The position numbers and the translations under genes are program-made. From the NCBI GenBank assembly GCA_054601695.1, contig BAAHQB010000005.1, forward strand, positions 868,001 through 932,000: 64,000 nucleotides of DNA, written 5' to 3'. The notes under the pieces are model-generated. The model saw only the letters and a list, made by a program, of their open reading frames with translations. It ran no database searches and had not been told where the DNA came from. This DNA is from Amorphochlora amoebiformis. Lineage: Eukaryota; Cercozoa; Chlorarachniophyceae. Positions 63,938 to 64,000 of this stretch are shown piece after piece. Within the stretch, counting starts at the first letter, position 1; the number at the start of each line of letters is the position of its first letter.

Positions 63938-64000
63938 ACTCAGACCGTATTCACATCAATCACCGAGGACAAGGATTCTATGGAAGTTGAGTACTTCTAC
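63938..64000 (+). CDS. possible partial exon running off the window
   Basis: Follows an acceptor-like aaggcttag and stays open in phase 0 to the end (TQTVFTSITEDKDSMEVEYF...). Acidic and protein-like, downstream of a + strand CT tract. Too short to identify. Confidence 0.3.

Overview
This is nuclear DNA of a spliceosomal eukaryote. Most of the window is (TA)n microsatellite, which translates into the meaningless Tyr-Ile frames seen in every reading frame. Between the TA blocks lie short stretches of normal composition, each flanked by AG on one side and GT on the other. Read as exons and joined by intron phase, they rebuild known proteins. The coding signal is therefore mostly hidden in exons of about 14-110 nt, separated by introns of roughly 0.05-2 kb built from TA repeats, degenerate CCCTAA (TTAGGG-type) arrays and CT tracts.

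Layout, left to right: a possible last exon of an upstream gene (22-69); a DGAT2-type acyltransferase on + (748-17000, about 24 exons); a magnesium-dependent phosphatase-1 (HAD) gene on + (18168-27019); a parvulin-type prolyl isomerase on + (27092-31529); a CTAG-rich tract; a small Lys/Glu-rich gene on - (32780-33758); an SR-protein kinase on - (34000-41387, 18 exons); a 319-bp gap, probably a divergent promoter; ARPC2 (p34 of the Arp2/3 complex) on + (41707-43283, two exons); a second CTAG-rich tract; nephrocystin-4 on - (44471-58103, about 32 exons); a second divergent promoter; a BolA-family gene on + (58395-61388); a third CTAG-rich tract; a weak small gene on - (61885-62767); and low-complexity sequence with a possible partial exon at the right edge.

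Organism: ARPC2 implies Arp2/3-driven actin, and NPHP4 implies a ciliary transition zone, so the cell probably has a flagellated stage. Interstitial CCCTAA repeats suggest a TTAGGG-type telomere. The phosphatase has the DLDNCMW...PELYE form I associate with stramenopile/alveolate-type protists. A free-living or photosynthetic protist fits better than a typical apicomplexan, which generally lacks a complete Arp2/3 complex. I cannot name the genus.

The genes do not form one pathway. The architecture is shared: TA repeats fill introns and same-strand gaps, are missing from the two divergent promoters, and give way to CTAG-rich DNA between convergent gene ends. CTAAC-bearing telomere-like repeats sit at branch-point distance from many 3' splice sites.
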